Assembly: GCF_012489685.1 (NCBI RefSeq)
Contig: NC_080044.1
Coordinates: 28,438,369 to 28,502,368, forward strand
Direction of reading: 5' to 3'
DNA from: Lotus japonicus
Taxonomy: Eukaryota > Streptophyta > Magnoliopsida > Fabales > Fabaceae
Length of the DNA: 64,000 nt
Below the pieces are notes generated by a model that had not been told where the DNA came from, made no database searches, and saw only the letters and a program-made list of their open reading frames with translations. This document shows positions 32,493 to 43,311 of this stretch, piece by piece. The translations under genes were made by a program, and so were the position numbers. Each line of letters begins with the position of its first letter. Positions within the stretch are counted from its first letter, which is position 1.

Positions 32493-34117
32493 CTACTCTA
32501 CAGACCACGCGACAAGCCTTCCTGACAAGTCGGGCTTCTGCAACACTTGTCTCAAAGGAAGGTCAGTTCTTATTTTTACCTGAAAGCTTTGAAAATACAG
32601 TCGTAGACGCCTGGCGGTGACGAGGACGGCGAGCGCCGCTTTTTCTATCTTCTGATACCTGACCTCCGCCCCCTGAAGTGTATGGCTTACGAAATAGACT
32701 ATCTTTTGCTCTCGATCCACCTCCTGAAGGATCACCGAGCTTATTGCGTGATCACCGACAGAGAAGTATAAATGCAAAGGAAGGCCTTGGACAGGTTTCG
32801 AAAGGACTGGTGGTGCCGACAACATCTCCTTGAGGCGGGTGAAGGCTTCCTCGCACTTTGAATTCCACTCAAATGTCGTGTTCTTCTTGAGGCATTTGAA
32901 GAACGGGGTCGACTTGTCGCCCGAGTGAGGGAGAAAACGGGATAAGGCCGCGATCCGCCCGGTTAGTCTCTGCACCTCCTTCACATTGCTCGGGCTTTTC
33001 ATCTCCTGTATTGCCTTACACTTATCTGGATTGATTTCGATTCCTCTTGATGTAATCATGAAGCCTAAAAACTTCCCACCCCGTATGCCGAAAGAACACT
33101 TTTCTGGATTAAGCCTCATGTTATGCTTCCGAATCCTACAAAAGGCCTCCATCAAATCCTCATGATGGTTCGATCCCGAAACCGATTTGACGATTATATC
33201 GTCAACGTATACCTCCATGTTCCTTCCTACTTGGCCTTCAAACACCCTATCCATCAACCGCTGATACGTCGCCCCCGCATTCTTTAACCTGAAAGGCATA
33301 GTCTGGAAACAGTAGTTTACCCTCGCGGTCATAAAAGCTGTTTTGTCCTCGTACGACAGATGCATCTTGATTTGGTGATATCCTGAATAAGCATCCATTA
33401 AACTCAGAAGTTCATTCCCTGAAGTTCCGTCTACCAGCTTATCTATGCTCGGCAAGGGATAGGAATCTTTTGGGCATGCCTTGTTCAAGTCTGTATAATC
33501 CACGCACATTCGCCACTTCCCGTTCGCCTTCTTGACCATTACCACATTCGCCAACCAGGTAGGGTACTTGATTTCCCGTATGAAGTCTGTTGCTAGCAAC
33601 TTGTTTACCTCTTGCTGGATGGCCTTCTCTTTTCCGTTTCTCATTCTCCGGCGAGTTTGGGTTATAAGCTTAGCCCCCGAATTCAATGCCAGCCTATGAC
33701 AAATGAAGTTTGGGTCTATACATGGCATGTCTTTGTGACTCCAAGCGAAAAGATCTCAATTTTCGCCTAACAACTTTGATAGCCTTTGTTCTTGGTCCTC
33801 ACTTAACTTGGTTCCTATCTTGAGTATCTTCTCGCCGAACTTCAGCTCCTTGGTTTCTTCTATTGGTGTGGGCCTGTTAACACGTCCCTCGCCCCTCGGG
33901 TCCAAACTTTCTTCTGGCGTCTCAACCTCGCTGCAACGGTGCTCGATTGAAGCGTTCTTCTTCCCATACCGATCCACAGTATTACAATAGCATTCCCTTG
34001 CGATCCTTTGATCCACAACAATTCCCCCAATATGCCCATTCGACAGCGGATACTTCACCGCCAGGTGGGCGGTTGAGATCACAGCGCACAGATGGTTTAA
34101 GGTGTTTCGCCCGATGG
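32493..34117 (-). pseudogene. Tat-lineage Ty3/gypsy protease-RT-RNase H remnant
   Basis: One minus-strand frame with a single TGA (33756-33758) between an upstream part and the 411-codon RT part. Upstream: IGRNTLNHLCAVISTAHLAVKYPL (split: IGRNTLNHLC, STAHLAVKYPL) is the protease end, then DQRIARECYCNTVDRYGKK and LDPRGEG. After the stop: DLFAWSHKDMP, RT with CVDYTDLNKACPKD, LLSLMDAYSGYHQI and catalytic YVDDIIVKS, then RNase H to ATRRLRLYFQ-like text. It ends before integrase. The stop could be a CGA to TGA change (ENRDLFAWS expected), which is inference. It is related to the Tat element at 10218-18896 but is the part that element lacks. Confidence 0.85.
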
Positions 34118-34437
34118 TGGACTGGGCGAGACCCCAGGGTCCCTCACCCAGGAGCGCTAACCTCATACAGGGAGCGTGCCAGGGACTTGGACCTCTCTCC
34201 CCGAGGCTCAACCGGCCCACTTAGATAGATTAAAGGCGCGAAAGCCCAACTCATCCTCTATAAATAGGAGGGGAATACCAATTGTAAGGGACTCTTAGCT
34301 CATTTGAGAAATATTGAGATTGAAATTCAGTTATTCTCTCTCTCTCTAGTGGTTAGAACTTCTCTCTCTAAAACATTCATACCGTTTTCCTCACACTTTG
34401 GGTACTCTACCCCATTCTATGTTCTCAGGATAGAACA
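34118..34437 (+). repeat. Tat-type LTR, opposite orientation to the adjoining pol
   Basis: 320 bp, TGGACTGGGCGAG...GATAGAACA, with TATA box CTATAAATAGG near 34258. It resembles the 319-bp Tat LTR read on its own strand (same ends and length, diverged inside). No 5-bp duplication: GATGG on the left, ATGAT on the right. The protease frame on the left stops exactly at the LTR border and does not resume on the right, so the junction is a rearrangement, not a simple solo LTR. Confidence 0.7.
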
Positions 34438-36832
34438 ATGATGATGTTTAATCAGCTTATGTTCATGTTGTTTTCGGATCGGGTTTTTGAGTTTTTTGCG
34501 GGTTCGGTGCTCACATCGGGTTTTGGGTTTGGGTTTAACTTTTACACCTATATTGAGTGTTAAGTTCGGGTTTGAATGTAGGAATAGTCAAACCCGCACC
34601 CACGGGGCCCGTTGCCAACCCTAGCCAAGGTAAGGGTAACTCGGTCCTTGAGCGTCATCGAGTCTTGCGTGCTCTCTCTCTCTCTCTCTTGCATAATACT
34701 TGAGATGAGGGTGTTTTATTGAACAATAATGATAAATACACACCTCATTTGAATTGTTGTTTTGTCATGGTTTGTGGTATGATTTATGCTTTTAATTGTA
34801 TGCTGAAAATTTAATGTTAAAAAGTCTATTTGTTGTTCCTTGATGAGGTTTATGGAATGATTAACTTATTTTATGCTTGCTGAAAATTTAATGTAAATTA
34901 TCTATTTGTTGCTAAACTCGAGTTGTTGGAGAGCCTTGCGTATCTCGTGGAATTTGTTGGATAACATTGAGAATTTGCATGAGTTGATGTTAGAATCGTA
35001 GTTGACGTTCTGATGAAGTGGCAATGTGACGGTTGGTTGTCCTGTGTGATTGTCTCACCTTGCGAGGTGATATTGATCGGTTGGTTTTGACAGTTGAATA
35101 TAGATTTGCATCTTGATCGATTAAGGGGATGAACCTTAATCTTGTTTGATTTTTGAATTGTTGTTGATTAATGATTGTGGGTAACATGGTTATTATCTTG
35201 GTATGACTATTTTGTTTATCTTGATTTATTTGAGTAAACCCTTTATGTTTGCTACTTGGTACTTGAGCGCTTATCACCAATTTTTTTACGATGGAGGACT
35301 ACTTAGTGATCGAGTGTAGAACAAGGAGTTTGAGGCGGTGAAGACGAAAATCTACGACTCTTTCTTTGATGCGGTGGCTATGAAGAAACCTTAGTTCTAT
35401 CATCTTGTTATCTACTCTTTTGAATTCAAGTTTTCCTTTGGTTTTGTTGAAGTACATGGGTCCAAGATAAATATTTTGAATAGGTATTATATTATTTTTA
35501 TTGCGCATTTATTATTACCGTAATTAAGATAACCCGTGTTTGAAATTTAAAATTGAATTGTTTTCTCGGGCAATAGATAAAGTTTGTTTAAACTTGGGAG
35601 ATGATGGGTTTTTTTGAAAATCATATTACCTTTATGAAAAAATAAATCGAGCTAGTCCCTAGATTTTGTTGGCTTACAAATGAGATCCCTAATTTAGAAA
35701 TTAGAGCGTTACAGGCTCGGCCATCTTCAGGCTTAGCAGTTGTTCAATAATGAAAAACAAATAAGTATAAGAGATAGAAAAGGTGCTGACCAAGCAGTTT
35801 CCATAGACAAGAGTGACACCACTCACCCTTAGAGGATCCGAGGGGCTCAATCTCATTTATGGAAAATAGAACATAATCCAAGGATAAAGTAACCAAAAAG
35901 GACCAAGGACCTTCGAAGCTAGAGGATCCGAGTGGGTCAATCTCATTTCTTGAAGGTAACACACTTTGGAACTATGTTACCTTCGCACTTTGTAACTGCA
36001 TTAGTAGTGCACTTATAAAATACGAGTGAAAATATAATTAAGAGTGTTTTCGGATTTCACTAGATTAATTAGGGGTGACATGAATAAATGTTGGGGTGCA
36101 TGGTGACAATAATAGTTCCCTTTTTCTTTCTTTTAGTTTTTACTAAATCTAAACAACTTAAAAATCATCTAATTTTCTCTTTATATTACTTACTCTCTTA
36201 TTCTTTTCTATTATATTCTTTTCTTTCATTTTCACAAGTGCATCAAACAAGTGCATTAGAGTCCATGGGTTTTGGAATCTCCAAGTTGCTGATTTTAGTA
36301 AATTTAAAATAAAAAAACAAATTTTTACGAAATTTTTAAAGCTTTTAAGTAAAAAAAAATAGATTTAACTATAAATGCATTTGAATACGTGACATTCAGT
36401 TATTGGACGTCTGTGTTAAAATATTTTACACCGACAGTGCACAACCATTAAACTCTTTTTTTAATAGGTGTAATTATTTGATAAGATTTTATAATAAGAA
36501 TCAGAATTAATAAGGTACAACACAATTGATAAATAATAGAACTACCTAAGTATTTAGTTTACGGTTCGATATCTTAGTAGTGTGTTTGGAGAAGTCCATT
36601 CACATCTCTAAATCTCGAGGAAATTAATCTCATAACTACCAATTGTGGGTGTGCATTAAAAAACCAAAAAAAAAAAATTAGAATAGGCGGGATAAAACAT
36701 TTTCAGACTCTTAAGGCAGCATAGCTATAACATATCTTCAGGTTTTTAGTCATTTTAAGATTGAACTTTAATAAAAATAAATATGTGTGCATTAAATAAT
36801 AATGGTGTGTTTATGAATTTTTGTTGTTATAG
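34438..36832. other. Spacer with repeat debris
   Basis: No gene. Contains GC-rich text CCGCACCCACGGGGCCCG near 34590-34610 with GGGTTGGCAACGGGC in inverse orientation (hAT-MITE style end), a (TC)n run at 34671-34690, an LTR-like end GAGCGTTACAG at 35705-35715, and a duplicated phrase AGAGGATCCGAG (35833 and 35921). Upstream of 36833 should lie terpene synthase intron, but no earlier exon was found. Confidence 0.4.
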
Positions 36833-37212
36833 ATGTTTTTATTCGCTTTAAAGATGATAAAGGTAACTTCAAGAAAGACCCTACTCTTGATGTGGAGGGA
36901 ATGTTATCATTATATGAAGCATCATTTCATTCATTCGAAGATGAAACAATATTAGATGAAGCAAAAGATTTTACCTCCGAATATCTGAAAGAATATTGGA
37001 ACGAGTGTAAAAGTAATAACTACACATCACTTTTAATCAATCATGCTTTTGGAGCTACCATTACATTGGAGGAATCCTAGATGGGAGACTCAGTGGTTCA
37101 TTAATGTATATGAAAGAAAGCAAAACATGATTCCTACTCTACTTCAGTTGGCTAAACTTAATTTCAACATTTCTCAAGCCATCTATCTAGAAGAACTCAA
37201 GGAATCATCCAG
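36833..37212 (+). pseudogene. Terpene synthase fragment, single exon
   Basis: A 380-bp exon flanked by an acceptor (TTATAG) and a donor (CCAG/GTGAGT). It codes for the N-terminal helical part of a class I terpene synthase: DVFIRFKDDKGNFKKD, VEGMLSLYEASFHSFED, then after a one-base insertion in a T-run near 37046-37050, [44 protein letters not shown]. Its last bases and the following intron are homologous to 5074-5640, so it is a paralogous copy. No other exons of this copy are present; it was cut off before the region at 37943. Confidence 0.9.
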
Positions 37213-37377
37213 GTGAGTCTAAATTCTTTTGTTCATGAGACACTTTACTTAATAGTTTCTTGACTAAAATCCACTTTGAGTCATAATTCTTGAATTTCAT
37301 AAAGTGATGATATCATATTTCTTTCTCACACATTAATTATGTTTGTTTCTCTTAGTATGATTGTTTAGAAATCATTA

Positions 37378-37653
37378 CTCCCTCCGTTCTTATATAACTG
37401 GTACTCTAACGTTGTTGCACAAGTATTAAGAAATAGCAATTAATATTCTTGTTTTACTAAAATTACTATCTAACTTCCAGTTACACCCTTTATCTTTCTT
37501 ATTAATTCCAACTTTTCAATTTTTCTACCACTAATAAATGAAGGGTACACTTGGTAAAGTAGAATTAATGCTCTATTGAAACTTTAAAAATATCAGTTAT
37601 ATAGGAACAACAAAAAAACCAAAATAGTATTAGTTATTTAGGAACGGAGGGAG
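37378..37653. mobile_element. Stowaway MITE in the paralogous intron
   Basis: 276 bp, ends CTCCCTCCGTTC and GAACGGAGGGAG, flanked by TA duplications (37376-37377, 37654-37655). The homologous point in the other intron (near 5531-5545) reads CATTAATTAAG without it. Confidence 0.9.
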
Positions 37654-37942
37654 TAATTAATATTAGACTTTGTAAATTATGGATAGACTAAGATTTGGTG
37701 TGAAAAAAATAAATAACACGTGTCATTTATTTATTGAAGAACAGTACCGACCATACATATGGTACTGTAGGTAAATTTTCCCCAATTGATTTACAAGTTA
37801 AAAGAGCTTCTTTACAAATTAATTTTACCACAGAAGGAATATATCTATAAATATATAGATATCAGAGAAAGGGACTCCAGTGTAAATAAAACAAAATTTT
37901 GGAAAGCAGAGAAAGGGACTCTAGTGGAAATATACTTATAGA

Positions 37943-39011
37943 GTCTGTTTGGTGCACGAGATAAACAGACAGGATATGATAGTGTAATCATATTGTGCTC
38001 TTATATGTAGTTTGTTGCGCCAGCAGTATAGGATAACACAATTATGTCCTTTATCATATCATGTACATCATGTGTAAAATTTATCGAGGGGGGCGTTATG
38101 ATATACTTATTCTGACAGGATAGCAAAACATCAATTTTCGATTCTCTTTTAGTATCGTAACCCGAAATTCAACTATTTTAATATTTATATTTAATATAAT
38201 TATAGTAAAATTAATTAATAAATATAAAAATATAATTGTAGTAATATACAAATTTTATTATTGCTAAAGTTTTTTATTTACTCATAAATTTAATAAAAAA
38301 TAAAATAATTTATTAATGGTGAAAATATTGAATTTACTCATATAAAATAATTAAATTATCATCATTACTTGCTTCTACTTAGTTACAATTATTTTTTATT
38401 TGTATTATAATAAAAATTAATAAAATTACTATTCACTAATAATATAATATACTACTCACTTATAAATATTGATTTATTAAATATAGACGAATTTATATCA
38501 TTAGTTTCTATTATTTAAAACTATCTCAATACTTACATAATAATTTATAATTTAAATATAAAGTAATTATGAAAAAACTAATAGTATTTTTAAACTTAAT
38601 TATTTTTTATCATTTGTCACTACTAGTGGTCAAATATACAATTTTTATTTTTAATAGAAATAGGCTCCCTTCTAGAAAGAAAATTAAAATAGGCTAATTA
38701 TTAAAATTTCATAAAGTTTTAGATAATTCTAAAACATAGGTTCATTTATAAAAATATAAAAAAATAATTTAATAGAATAATCACCTTTTAAAAAAATTAA
38801 TTTAGGAAATTAATTTATCAAAAATATTATGGATATTTTATTCAAAGGAAAATTTGATATATTTTTTTACTGTTTAGATCATATTCTATGACTATCTTGT
38901 CCACATCAAACACATGATAAGATAAGGGTATATCATGCTCTTATCTTATCATGTCTTTATCCAACTCTCTATCATATATTGCTCTTATCCTATCTTGACC
39001 ACCAAACAGAC
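37943..39011. mobile_element. Possible non-autonomous inverted-repeat element
   Basis: Left end GTCTGTTTGGTG and right end CACCAAACAGAC are inverse copies about 1.07 kb apart; both sub-terminal regions are rich in GATAAGATAAGAG-type text. The interior is very AT-rich with no coding. No target duplication could be defined, so the class is open. Confidence 0.5.
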
Positions 39012-39129
39012 CATGAATGTTAAGTACTTATTTAATTGACTAGACCGTGAACTATGAGGAAGAATGAAGCTGAAAAGTTTGTTAGCTGTCACTACAATAA
39101 TAAAGCTTACGAGTTAGGAGGAGGAGGAG

Positions 39130-42100
39130 TGTAAGACCCAAGTTTTCAAGCTTATGCTAAGTGAATAAAATCTTATTCACAATTAGGGTTGATGTATTGT
39201 GAAGGAAAACCTGAACAAGAGTTTATTAAATGAAATAAATTTATGAAGGAGAAAGTTCAGGAAAAGTCTAAGGATTTCATCATGATCGACAAAAGTTATA
39301 GCACGACGGTTATATGCTTAAACCTAGGGCAGAAACCCTAGTAAATAGCTAGTTTTCACTTATAGGCACGACGGAAACTAATTCCAAAAATCTTCAGAGA
39401 AACGTTAGAACTCCTCTTATTCCATATATAATGAGCGTTTCGAGGCGAAACTCTAGGATCTACGAACGTCCGATTCCAATCATCGGAAGTTTGCCGAAAC
39501 TAGAACCCTGATAGTTCAAAACCCTAGAATCAACCGACAATGAAGATTTTTTCTATTCAGAGCTTCAAATGAAGATTCTACACGCGTACACCCATTTCTC
39601 TTGATGATTTCAATCTTTCTTCAGAAGGAAGTTTTCTATTCCGACATTCGATGCAAAAAGTAACTTATCGGGTAAAATAGTTTTACACCGACTTTGCATT
39701 AGTCACTTAAAATACAAGGAGACCTCATTTTAGTTTTGGAATTCTTTCGCCAAAACCTATCTTAGAATTCACGGAGAATGAAGCCGGAAAAATCAGATTC
39801 GCGAAACTTTCATTTTTCCGCGTTTTGCCAACCTCTATATATAGCAAGAAAAGGAGAAAAAATGGCAAAAACTTCACCATTTTCTCTCCAAATCCGCGAG
39901 CTTCACCAAGAGAGGAGGAAGAAGAGCTTTTGTTCATTTCTTGCTTGATCGTTGATTCAACAGTTGCTGCTTGAAGGTATCGAGGTATAGTCGCTAATCC
40001 TTACCTCTGATCGCTTTTTCCATAGCTTTTCTCTAGACTTTTCTGAGTTCAAAGTTTTGAGGTTTTTGGAAAATTGTCCAAATAGCTTGATTTCTCTGTC
40101 TAAACATCTTCTCTACGTGCCCAAGAGCACTTCTGTCGGATTAGTTTTTCCGTAATGTCGCCGAAATTCCGCCGGAATCAATTTTTGCATCAAATACCCT
40201 TTTTTAAGCAAAGTCGCAACCTTTGGGCTGAAAACTATCGCCCTAGCTTAGTGCTAGTAGGATTAGTTGTCATAAACGTCGTTGGTGACGTCCCCATCCA
40301 ATTTGCTTTTTGAAATTTCAGTTTTGAATTTCTGAGCTAAAAATATTGACCAAAATACCCCTGCGACAGTTTTTGATCCGATAATTTTTCCGAGTTTAGA
40401 ATACCCTTAGTTACGGCTAATGATAGCATAGGAACCAAGTTTGATCGAAGAAAAATCGAACCCCACAATTACCAGTAGTGGCCGAGCACCCTAAGGGGGA
40501 GGGAGGAAAATTCCTTTTTCGAAAACTTGTCCTTTCGCGCTAGATTATCGTACCTCGGAGTATGTACTACTTCGTGTAACCTTAGTGAGCATTGATAGCT
40601 TAGTTTCCGATAGATTTTGATAGAATTCTGTGGTTTTACTTGAAAGGTTCATTTGAAGAGTTTCCCGAGGAGCAAGGCTTTGCTTGTGAAGAAGAGTTAG
40701 AGGGGAACCCTGGAGAATCTGCAGGTGAGGGCTACTCACTGAATCTCTAGTTAATGCTTAGGGTCGATGCTTTCGACATTGATTTATTGTTTATGCACTT
40801 GTTTGTGTTTGATTGGGAAAAATGTTTTCTGAGGCTTCGGCTGACAATGTAGATGATTCATCTACTGACTGTTTTTGAGATTGACTTACATGCTATGTGC
40901 TATGTGGGTAATCTAGGATGTGTGGTGCATGCTTTATATGCTAAGTGCTACGTGTTTATTCTGAGATGTATTGATATATGACATGTTTGTTGACTGTGAT
41001 GATTTAATTATGTCTTTCGCTGATATCTGTGATTCTGAGTAGTGAGAATAGCGGGCAGGTCATGCCGATTTTATTTTGAGAGTTTTGAGAAAGTTTGATA
41101 GGACGAATGAGATTCGGGCCTTGTTATGGTGTTTCATGGATCGAGACATTCTCTGGTGTCATTTGGGGATTAGGAGATCCCGAGAACTTATAAGATTTGC
41201 GATAAGACCAAAAGGATATTATTTTGTAAAGAAAACTCATAAGACATTAAACAACCTCTAAATCTTCAAATAATGATAACAAACTCGAAAGGAAGTTTAG
41301 GATGCAAATCTTAGTTTTGGAAAACGAGAAGTGTCGTCGGATCCAAGTGTTGAGGAGATTAGAAGTTCTGAGTATGTTGATACTCCTTCGCTCTTTGAGC
41401 AGTTTGTTTAGCCATCCAAGGGATGTGCCGAGAAGCTTCACTGAGGCGTGAGACCTTGTGAATGCGTGATACTCCACTGAGGCGTGAGACCTTGTGGAAA
41501 GCATGGATCTTCACTGAGGCGTGAGACCTCGTGAACAGCATGAAGCTTCACTAAGGCGTGAGACCTTGTGAATGTGTGATACTTCACTAAGGCGTGAGAC
41601 CTTGTGGAAAGCATGGATCTTCACTGAGGCGTGAGACCTCGTGAATAGCATGGAACTTCACTGAAGCGTGAGACTTCGTGCAAGTGTGTAAATTCACTGG
41701 GGCGTGAGACCCCGTGAAAGCATAAAACTTCACTGAAGCGTGAGACTTTGTGAATGTGTGAGACTCCACTGAAGCGTGAGACTTCGTGAGAGCATGGATG
41801 ACTCGAAGAGTTATCGTGAGTGTTTGCACTCATTTTATGATTATTGTATTTTGTCGCAGAATCGACTTTTACCTTAGGGTATTCTTTATAGAGACATTAA
41901 GTTAGCTAGAACACGTGGCGACGTGTCGAGTGAGGTCGGAGACGTTGTTTGGCTAATCACATTGCATTCATGCACACATAGGAGGTTAATACACGACGTG
42001 ATTACCGGACCTTCGTCGGATTCCAAAATGGTCATAAGACCCGGATTTCCGTGTAAGAGCGTTTGTAGACGACTCTTGTAGCAGACCGAAATGGCAGGCC

Positions 42101-43150
42101 TTCGGGTTTTATGCTGATCTGGCTACCGTTGTTGTTGGAGTAAGAGGCACGCGGGCAGAAATGGTCCCACCGTTGCTGGTGCTAGGATTGATCTGTTTGA
42201 TGCCCATCCGTTCCGGAATGCATTTGGTTAACTGGGTTAACCGTCATATCATTTCATGCAACATGCATACTGACTTAGTTGCTGAGTGTGATTGATAATT
42301 GTTAATTCTATTTGATGCATGCTATTTGTTATTACTGTCGTTACATTCATTATGGAATATACAACCCTAGGATGTTATCCCTAGCTATAAGCCTAAGTGG
42401 GTATTCTATTATCTGTATCTATCGGTGCTATTATTTACATAATTCTTTGGAGTTGACCCTCGCGTCTTCTGTGTGTGCTTTGGCGGACTACGCCCTTTGT
42501 CAGATGTCCATGGCGGACTAGTTCATGATGGTTCACCCTTCGGGGGGAACTAGGGTTGAGATGCTGGAACAGGAGTGCATCGCGGTAGCGAGAGGAGGAC
42601 GGATGGTGTACATAGACTATGTCGTTCTGGATTTTGAATTCGGACGACGATCATGCTAGCATGTAGGTTTTAGTGCTGGTGTGAGCTCCTCGAGATGGGA
42701 TTAGTGTAGGAGTAGAGTCTTAGCTCTGAACATCATTTATTTCTTTGGGGACAGGGTAGTTTCCCACCTATAGCTTTTTGTGTGATTTCTTTACGGGAAT
42801 CACAGAGAGTTGGTTGGACTTAGGAGGTCTTGTTTCAGGCCGATTGGGCTAACTTATTCTCGTTTTTGGGGGATAGTGTTGCGGACACTTAACCTTTTCT
42901 TTTGGTCTGTACATTTTGCCTACGAGCGTTACTTTCTTTACTTTCCGTCACTGGAGGTTTCTCGTGACGAGGTTTGGTACTACAGCGGGGGTTGTATTTA
43001 TTATTATATATTAGTTCTGTTATCTTTCGTTGTCGAGTTTCATTTCTTTCAGTTTCTACTTCTATTATCGAAAAAAAAAATATTCACGTTTTTCCGCTTA
43101 AACTTTCTTTTTGGTTACTACAGTGACGCCACCGAAATCGGGGTGTTACA
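39130..43150. repeat. Solo LTR 1 (about 4.0 kb)
   Basis: TGTAAGACCC...GGGTGTTACA flanked by the duplication AGGAG (39125-39129, 43151-43155). No internal retrotransposon sequence remains, so it is a recombination product. Homologous along its length to 48859-52863, apart from a minisatellite and a deleted block near 42570. A family with LTRs of this size is likely Ty3/gypsy; this is inference. It lies upstream of the first bioF promoter region. Confidence 0.88.
41436..41798. repeat. Minisatellite in solo LTR 1, about 10 x 36 bp
   Basis: Units share CTTCACTGAGGCGTGAGACC followed by a variable GTGAA/GTGGAAAGCATG part. The corresponding site of solo LTR 2 has a wholly different repeat. Confidence 0.92.
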
Positions 43151-43155
43151 AGGAG

Positions 43156-43276
43156 GATGTGTTGTTAGTGATAGCCTTAGTGTGTGATGTAATGTGCATA
43201 GCATAGCAGCCCCAAACCAAACCAAAAAGCCAAAACCTACCACTTATATACCCTCTCACCTTCCATTTCGTTAAAG

Positions 43277-43310
<34 letters not shown>

Positions 43311-43311
43311 C
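43156..43311 (+). promoter_or_regulatory. Promoter and leader remnant of the orphan bioF copy
   Basis: TATATA at 43245-43250, followed by TTCCATTTCGTTAAAG and a (CAA)n leader (about 43279-43311). The CAA-rich leader resumes on the far side of the CACTA element at 47166, 71 bp before the ATG at 47237. That both parts once formed one 5' leader is inferred from the AAC duplication and matching composition. Confidence 0.55.

Noticed and set aside
39601..39940. Possible gene in solo LTR 1 (minus-strand frame 39725-39937)
   Set aside because: The homologous segment of solo LTR 2 does not keep the frame; it is ordinary LTR sequence.
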